Shown one piece after another: positions 6,647 to 10,699 of a stretch of DNA of 10,699 bases. The DNA comes from JANNHK01 sp034408875 (GTDB taxonomy: Bacteria > Actinomycetota > Acidimicrobiia > IMCC26256 > PALSA-610): assembly GCA_034408875.1 (NCBI GenBank), contig JAWXCJ010000364.1, forward strand, positions 1 to 10,699, in the 5' to 3' direction. The notes under the pieces were generated by a model. It saw nothing but the letters and a program-made list of their open reading frames with translations. It ran no database searches and was not told the DNA's origin. How positions within the stretch are numbered: position 1 is the first letter of the stretch; the number at the start of each line of letters is the position of its first letter. The translations under genes were made by a program, and so were the position numbers.

Positions 6647-7222
6647 TCAGTCGGCTTCTTCGGGTCCGGCTGCGTCCTTTTGGACCGTCGTGGTCTGGAC
6701 GGCTGCGCCTTCGGCGCTCACGACGACGGTGACGTCGAGGGCGTTGGTAGACGTCGCGTACAAGCTGTACTTGTTGACCGGGAAGTGGTCGGCGGCGCCG
6801 GTGTCGTCGAAGTGCGCGACGCGGGTGGCGCCCGCGGCGATGGTGAAGGTGTCGGGAAGCTGCAGGTAATAGCTCTCCGTGGTATCCGTGGTGGGGTCGC
6901 CGAAGGTGTAGAAGACCTCGAAGTTCGACAGTGTTTGCGCGCCGGTGTTGGTGAGCGCGATCTCGAGATGGTCGTCGACCGCGGTTCCGGTCGCGGGGTC
7001 TTCGTTGTTCTCGACGAGTACCGAGTCGATGCTCAGTGTGTCGACGGTGGAGTCGTTCGTGATGGGGTTGTCGGTCACGGGCAGGATCTGCGCGGTGGTC
7101 GCGGTTCCGCTCGACGGGTTGGACGACCCGGTGGATGACGACCCGCAGGCGCCGAGCGCGACGGCGCCCGCGAGCATGATCGAAAGCGCCGATGCGCGGC
7201 GTGGTCGGTTGGTGCGGATCAT
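6647..7222 (-). CDS. Secreted lipoprotein, last gene of the ABC operon
   Basis: The 191-residue protein has a classic lipoprotein signal: positive start (MIRTNRPRR), hydrophobic core, and lipobox LGAC with Cys26 as the lipidation site. A Ser/Thr/Gly linker follows (27-45). The rest (about 50-190) looks like one beta-sandwich domain with SVLVENNEDP, DHLEIALTNTG, LSNFEVFYTF, ESYYLQLP, HFPVNKYSLY and a final VVVSAEG. It resembles secreted bacterial proteins I recall as uncharacterised. The ATG at 7222 was chosen because GAGGAG (7230-7235) lies seven bases upstream and the signal peptide starts there; 29 further upstream codons in the open frame are spurious. The ATG overlaps the permease stop (ATGA), so the lipoprotein is made with the transporter. 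It may act as an accessory or substrate-handling subunit on the outer face of the membrane, but this is inferred from the operon alone. Confidence 0.85.
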   Translation of the reverse strand: MIRTNRPRRASALSIMLAGAVALGACGSSSTGSSNPSSGTATTAQILPVTDNPITNDSTVDTLSIDSVLVENNEDPATGTAVDDHLEIALTNTGAQTLSNFEVFYTFGDPTTDTTESYYLQLPDTFTIAAGATRVAHFDDTGAADHFPVNKYSLYATSTNALDVTVVVSAEGAAVQTTTVQKDAAGPEEAD

Positions 7223-8205
7223 GAATCGGCTCCTCGGGGATTGACGAGTTGGCGTCGGAAGCTGCGCACCAGGGCGACGCCGAGGGCGAAAGCGTAGAGG
7301 AGCATCCATTCGATGTCGCTTCGCTTCACGTGGAGGAGTTGTCCGAGCGTGAGACCTCGGTATTTCTCCTTGACGTCGGTCATGGCGAACGCGAACCGTT
7401 CGTAGTGTTTTGCGAGCGAGGCGGTTTCGATGTTCGTACGGATCGTCTCGTAGGTGGAGAAGTGCGACAGGACCAGGTCCTCTTGGGGCTTGTCGAGGGT
7501 GAGGGCGGAGAACAACCCGCCGGGAACCTGGTTGTCGGGGTCGAGCGTGTCACCGATCTGGGGGAGCACGAGCACGACGACGAGCCAGATGCCGAGGGCC
7601 AGCATGAGGCCGTTCGCGGCGACGCGTGATCGGGCGGTCAGGATGGCGCCGAGGCAATAGAAGGTGCCGAGGTACACGATCGACGCCACGTAGGCGAGTC
7701 CCAGTTTGAGCGCCTGCTCGCCGCTCACCCAGTCGTTGCCGATGATCCCGAGGCTCAGCACCGCGACGGCTGCCGTGACGGCGACGAGGGTGGTGATCAG
7801 CGCGAGGGCACCGAGTGCGCTGCCGGCCGCGAGTTCGGTGGAGCTGACCGGCCGTGACGCCAGCAGCGGGAGCGTTCCGCTGGATCGCTCTCGCGCGATG
7901 CTGAGGTAGCCGAGGGTAATCCCGATGATCGCGCCGATGATCTCGAGGTACTCCATCGCGCCCCGCAGCAGCGACAGGAGTTGCAGCGGTGAGGGGGCCA
8001 CTTGCTGGATGCCGTTGGCGTTCGCGGCCGCCACGTACGCGCGGTAGTCGGCGAGTTGGCTCGCGTAGTCGACCGCGGCGACGTAGACCGACGCGGTCGT
8101 GGTGATCACGACGATGACGAGGAGCGCGAGAAGGACCCGGCTGCGGACCGCCGCTCGGTACTCGTGACGCGCGAGGGTCGCGACGCGGGCCGCGGCGCTA
8201 GCCAC
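7219..8205 (-). CDS. ABC-2 type transporter permease (second subunit)
   Basis: This 328-residue inner-membrane subunit has helices at about 24-44, 83-101, 129-152, 168-188, 197-214 and 300-313, the six expected for an ABC-2 type permease. After helix 2 it has LSIARERSSGTLPLLASRPV, the conserved cytoplasmic segment of this permease class, which is thought to contact the ATPase. A long hydrophilic loop (about 215-298) lies between helices 5 and 6. The GTG at 8205 was chosen because GAGGAG (8214-8219) lies eight bases upstream and the family-like N-terminus (amphipathic VATLARHEYRAAVRSR) follows. The frame stays open to 8367 but that part shadows the upstream gene. It overlaps the first permease by eight bases and the lipoprotein by four. 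It is probably half of a heterodimeric export pore; the substrate is unknown. Confidence 0.87.
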   Translation of the reverse strand: MASAAARVATLARHEYRAAVRSRVLLALLVIVVITTTASVYVAAVDYASQLADYRAYVAAANANGIQQVAPSPLQLLSLLRGAMEYLEIIGAIIGITLGYLSIARERSSGTLPLLASRPVSSTELAAGSALGALALITTLVAVTAAVAVLSLGIIGNDWVSGEQALKLGLAYVASIVYLGTFYCLGAILTARSRVAANGLMLALGIWLVVVLVLPQIGDTLDPDNQVPGGLFSALTLDKPQEDLVLSHFSTYETIRTNIETASLAKHYERFAFAMTDVKEKYRGLTLGQLLHVKRSDIEWMLLYAFALGVALVRSFRRQLVNPRGADS

Positions 8206-9112
8206 TCGAGGTGCTCCTCGAATAGTCGTGGCGTCCGACCAGCCAAAAAGCCGCCAACGCGAGCGAGACCGCGAGCCCCGCGATGGGAAGGATCCGCACG
8301 AGCGCGTTCGCGGCGCTTCCGCTCGCGGTGTCGAGGATTTGCGCGCTTGCGTGCTTGTACTGCTCACTGACCGAGAACGGTCGCGCGTGCGAAGTGATCC
8401 GGAAGAACGTCTGGGTTGTGCTCACCGGGTCCGTGACCGGGTTGAGCGACGCGGTAGGGCGCAGACCCGAAGTGAACTGCGGCACGGCGAAGGTGATGAC
8501 GAGCCACACCCCGATCGCGGAGAGCAGCGCGAGTGATCGTCTCTCGGTGCACAGCACAGTCACCATGCCGATCAACACGAAGACCATGAGATAGAGCCAC
8601 GAAACGGCATAGAACAAGACGAGCCGGCTCAGGTCTCCCACGTCCGGGGCGGTCTCGTTCGCCACGAGCAACGCCACGATGCTCACGAACAGACTGGCGG
8701 CGAGGACGACGGCGACGACTGCCGTAGTACCGAGCAGCTTGCCGAGGAAATAGCTCGATCGGGACACCTGCCGAGAGAAGATCAAGCGACCGATGCCGCT
8801 GGATTGGTCATCGGCGATGCTCAGGTTCCCGACGATCAAGGCGAGCAGGGCGCCGATGAGCGGCACGTAGATGGCCATGTTCGATAACAGCGAGAGCGTG
8901 GGCTTGAGTTCGAAGGGGTTGGGCGGGGCCGCCCCACCGTCGGCCCCCAGAAGCACGACGGCCTCGTTGTAGACCCGAGCGATCGTCCGGTGACTCGACC
9001 AGCCGATCACACCGGCCAGGACCGTCACCGCGATCATGATGGCGCCGAAGGCACTCAACACTCGCCGGCGCCGCAGCGACCGGAACTGATGCGCGGCGAT
9101 GGTTGCGATCAC
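8198..9112 (-). CDS. ABC-2 type transporter permease (first subunit)
   Basis: The 304-residue subunit has hydrophobic helices at about 19-37, 76-97, 127-150, 163-186, 194-211 and 271-292. After helix 2 it carries LSIADDQSSGIGRLIFSRQV, which aligns with LSIARERSSGTLPLLASRPV at the same place in the second permease, so the two are paralogues. An extracytoplasmic-type loop lies between helices 5 and 6 (about 212-270), shorter than in the partner. The GTG at 9112 overlaps the ATPase stop (GTGA), and GGAAAG lies about eight bases upstream. This start gives a standard N-terminus, HQFRSLRRRRVLS, leading into helix 1. The frame is open to 9610 in the other direction of the ATPase gene, but that extension is arginine/proline-rich shadow sequence. 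Confidence 0.87.
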   Translation of the reverse strand: MIATIAAHQFRSLRRRRVLSAFGAIMIAVTVLAGVIGWSSHRTIARVYNEAVVLLGADGGAAPPNPFELKPTLSLLSNMAIYVPLIGALLALIVGNLSIADDQSSGIGRLIFSRQVSRSSYFLGKLLGTTAVVAVVLAASLFVSIVALLVANETAPDVGDLSRLVLFYAVSWLYLMVFVLIGMVTVLCTERRSLALLSAIGVWLVITFAVPQFTSGLRPTASLNPVTDPVSTTQTFFRITSHARPFSVSEQYKHASAQILDTASGSAANALVRILPIAGLAVSLALAAFWLVGRHDYSRSTSSG

Positions 9113-9846
9113 GTCGGCGGGCTTTCCATCAGCACGTAGATGTCTTCGAGCGACGCCTCGTCGGGGAACCGGCGGATCGTTTCGGCGATCGAGTCCTTGT
9201 AGACGAGGGTTCCGTGGTTCAGCACACCGATGGTTGTGCAGACCTTCGCGACCTCGCTCAACAGGTGGGTGTTCATGAACACCGTGATCCCGAGCTCGCG
9301 GTTCAGCCGGAGCATCGTCTCGCGGAGCTGTCGCACCGCGAGAGGGTCGAGGCCGGCGGTCGGCTCGTCGAGGAACAGGACTCGGGGCCGGTGCACGACG
9401 GCCTGGGCGATGCCGATTCGCTGCCGCATGCCGGTCGAGAACGTGCCGACCCGGCGATCGGCGAGGTCGGCGCAGTCGAGGAAGGCGAGGGTTTCGGACA
9501 CCGCTCCGCGGGGGTCCGCGACGCCGGAGAGCTTGGCGAAGAACTCGAGGTTCTCCGCGGCGGTCATGTGGCCGTACAGGCGGACGTCGGAGGGCAGGTA
9601 GCCGATGCAACCGGTCACCTCCCGGCGCTGTTCGACGACGTCATAGCCGCACACGCGCGCGAGACCCGACGTCGGGACGATGAGGGTGGTGAGGATATTG
9701 ATCGCGGTGGTCTTGCCGGCACCGTTGTGGCCGAGGAACCCGAACACCTCACCGGGTTCAATCGTGAGGTCGATACCCCGCAAGATCTCGCAGGTGTCGT
9801 CGTAGCGGTGCCGAACACCTGTCATCTCGATCGCAGCCGCGTCCAC
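9109..9846 (-). CDS. ABC transporter ATP-binding subunit
   Basis: This 245-residue cytoplasmic ATPase powers the two permeases encoded next. It has Walker A GHNGAGKT (39-46), signature FSTGMRQR (136-143), Walker B VLFLDEP (156-162) with Glu161 as catalytic base, a D-loop AGLDP, and the switch histidine His194 in NTHLLSE. The C-terminus is short with no extra domain, as in the drug-export, NosF-like and gliding-type ATPases that pair with ABC-2 permeases. The start is uncertain. GTG 9846 has GAAGGA about ten bases upstream and leads into AAAIEMTGVRHRY, a usual N-terminus. TTG 9873 would add nine residues, and an internal ATG lies at 9825. Being first in the operon, it should respond to the phased sites at 9881-9928. 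Substrate identity cannot be read from the sequence. Confidence 0.93.
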   Translation of the reverse strand: MDAAAIEMTGVRHRYDDTCEILRGIDLTIEPGEVFGFLGHNGAGKTTAINILTTLIVPTSGLARVCGYDVVEQRREVTGCIGYLPSDVRLYGHMTAAENLEFFAKLSGVADPRGAVSETLAFLDCADLADRRVGTFSTGMRQRIGIAQAVVHRPRVLFLDEPTAGLDPLAVRQLRETMLRLNRELGITVFMNTHLLSEVAKVCTTIGVLNHGTLVYKDSIAETIRRFPDEASLEDIYVLMESPPT

Positions 9847-9880
9847 CTTTCCACGATCCTTCGCGCCCCCCAAAGCGACG

Positions 9881-9928
9881 CTGAAGCCAGCTGAACTCGA
9901 TTTCAGGAAACTTCAGGCGGACTTCAGG
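9881..9928. promoter_or_regulatory. Helically phased array of five TTCAG/CTGAA half-sites (probable OmpR-type operator)
   Basis: CTGAA occurs at 9881 and 9891, and its reverse complement TTCAG at 9902, 9912 and 9923. The steps are 10, 11, 10 and 11 bp, one DNA turn each, so all sites lie on one face of the helix. The two left sites face opposite to the three right ones; read outward, the half-sites are TTCAGC twice and TTCAGG three times. The array sits between divergent genes, 35 bases from the ABC start at 9846 and 40 from the regulator start at 9968. OmpR/PhoB regulators typically bind half-sites repeated every 10-11 bp and often control their own operon and a divergent one. The regulator encoded at 9968 is the obvious candidate binder. 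No convincing -35/-10 pair is visible for either direction. Confidence 0.7.
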
Positions 9929-9967
9929 TTCACTGTCGAGCATGGACGCATCGAAGGAGGCAACGTC

Positions 9968-10642
9968 ATGAGGCTGCTCGTCGTCGACGACGAGAAGAAG
10001 CTGGCCACCTCCCTCAAACGCGGCCTGGAGGCCGACGGGTTCGCCGTCGACGTCGCCCTCACCGGCACCGACGGGTTGTGGATGGCGCAGGAACACGACT
10101 ACGACGCGATCGTCCTCGACCTGATGCTGCCCGGCGTGAACGGCTACAAGATCTGCGAGCAACTCCGCGACGCCGGGAACTGGACACCGATCCTGATCCT
10201 CACCGCCAAGGAGGGCGACTTCGACGAGACCGAGGCCCTCGACACGGGAGCCGACGACTTCCTGCGCAAGCCGTTCGCGCACATGGTCCTCGTCGCGCGC
10301 CTCCGCGCTCTCTTACGGCGCCAGAGTGATCGACCGGTTGTCATGTCGGCCGGAGACTTGCGTCTCGATCCGAATCAGCGGCGATGCTGGCGAGGCGACA
10401 CCGAGTTGAGCCTGCGGGCCCGGGAGTTCTCCGTCCTCGAATACCTGGTCCGAAACGCCGGCACCGTGGTCTCGAAGCAAGACATCCTCGACCACGTCTG
10501 GAACTACGAGTACGACGGCGACCCGAGCCTCATCGAGGTGTACGTCCGCAACCTCCGCAAGAAGATCGACATCCCCTTCGACCGCGCCGCCATCCAGACC
10601 ATCAGAGGCTCGGGCTACCGGCTCGCCGAAGACGGCGGATGA
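9968..10642 (+). CDS. OmpR/PhoB-family response regulator (second system)
   Basis: The 224-residue cytoplasmic regulator has a receiver domain with LLVVDDE (Asp7, Asp8), phospho-acceptor Asp51 in IVLDLMLPG, Thr79 in LILTAKEG and Lys101 in LRKPF. The winged-helix effector (about 126-220) has LSLRAREFSVLEYLV, the recognition region PSLIEVYVRNLRKKID and the wing RGSGYRL. AAGGAGG (9954-9960) seven bases before the ATG gives one of the best ribosome binding sites in the window and settles the start. Its stop overlaps the ATG of a following kinase. It resembles the CutR/TcrA/MprA-like class of actinobacterial regulators, but I would not name it further. The divergent phased array just upstream suggests autoregulation and control of the ABC/lipoprotein operon. 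Confidence 0.94.
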   Translation: MRLLVVDDEKKLATSLKRGLEADGFAVDVALTGTDGLWMAQEHDYDAIVLDLMLPGVNGYKICEQLRDAGNWTPILILTAKEGDFDETEALDTGADDFLRKPFAHMVLVARLRALLRRQSDRPVVMSAGDLRLDPNQRRCWRGDTELSLRAREFSVLEYLVRNAGTVVSKQDILDHVWNYEYDGDPSLIEVYVRNLRKKIDIPFDRAAIQTIRGSGYRLAEDGG

Positions 10643-10699
10643 CCGTGCGCGGGCGTCTGGCTTCGGTCCGGGTTCGCACCACGATCGGAGCCACCCTCG
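10639..10699 (+). CDS. Start of the second sensor histidine kinase (cut by the window end)
   Basis: The ATG at 10639 overlaps the TGA of the second response regulator (ATGA). Twenty codons are visible, beginning MTVRGRLASVRVRTTIGATL, a basic amphipathic stretch leading toward a first membrane helix, as is usual for histidine kinases following OmpR-type regulators. No kinase motif is in view, so the call rests on position, overlap and N-terminal style. Confidence 0.7.
   Translation, partial: MTVRGRLASVRVRTTIGATL

Noticed and set aside
6619..6700. Bidirectional terminator between the convergent kinase and lipoprotein genes
   Set aside because: The only pairing found is a weak 4-5 bp stem (GTCC/GGAC around TTTT) inside the lipoprotein coding end, too weak to report as a terminator.
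9517..9540. ABC signature FSTGMRQR differing from LSGGQ
   Set aside because: Variation of this kind is common in ATPases that pair with ABC-2 type permeases, so it is not a sign of inactivation.
8364..10282. Large open frames opposite or offset from the ABC and second regulator genes
   Set aside because: Low-complexity translations without motifs lie over genes with full Walker, receiver and winged-helix signatures. The 9758-10282 minus frame would also cross the operator region and the regulator start.
1..10699. CRISPR array, tRNA, rRNA, insertion sequence or integrase
   Set aside because: No regularly spaced direct repeats, cloverleaf-like sequence, transposase or integrase motifs were seen on either strand by eye.

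Overview
The window is high-GC bacterial DNA with dense, overlapping genes, GTG starts, OmpR-family two-component systems and ABC-2 type transporters. This fits an actinobacterium (Actinomycetota, perhaps an Acidimicrobiia-like lineage). That placement is inferred from composition and gene style; no rRNA, tRNA or phylogenetic marker is present.

Region 1 (about 1-1024, minus strand) looks like decaying amide-hydrolase DNA. It holds a C-terminally damaged N-carbamoyl-D-amino-acid hydrolase of the nitrilase family with its Glu-Lys-Cys triad intact. Just upstream is a patchwork: a short piece resembling a SurE nucleotidase, then a 43-residue piece resembling the N-terminus of an M20 N-carbamoyl-L-amino-acid hydrolase.

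Region 2 (1121-3087, minus strand) is a two-gene cassette joined by an ATGA overlap. The first gene encodes a glycine-rich, tail-fibre-like repeat protein with a conserved C-terminal domain. The second encodes a 402-residue protein with hydrophobic segments and an HELVH zinc-metallopeptidase motif. The function of the pair is unknown, and it is one of the two most interesting items here. Upstream, 3088-3716 has no intact gene that I recognise, only a plus-strand coding remnant split by an in-frame TGA.

Region 3 (3717-6618, plus strand) carries a COG4705-type integral membrane protein built from four internal repeats, a strong hairpin, and a complete OmpR-type response regulator/histidine kinase pair overlapping by GTGA.

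Region 4 (6647-9846, minus strand) is a tightly overlapping operon: ABC ATPase, two paralogous ABC-2 type permeases, and a secreted lipoprotein. Divergent from it (9968 to the window end, plus strand) is a second OmpR-type response regulator followed by the start of its histidine kinase. The gap between them contains five TTCAG/CTGAA half-sites spaced 10, 11, 10 and 11 bp, as expected for a helically phased OmpR-family operator. The natural reading is that the second two-component system controls itself and the ABC/lipoprotein operon, giving a regulated envelope-export or envelope-stress module.
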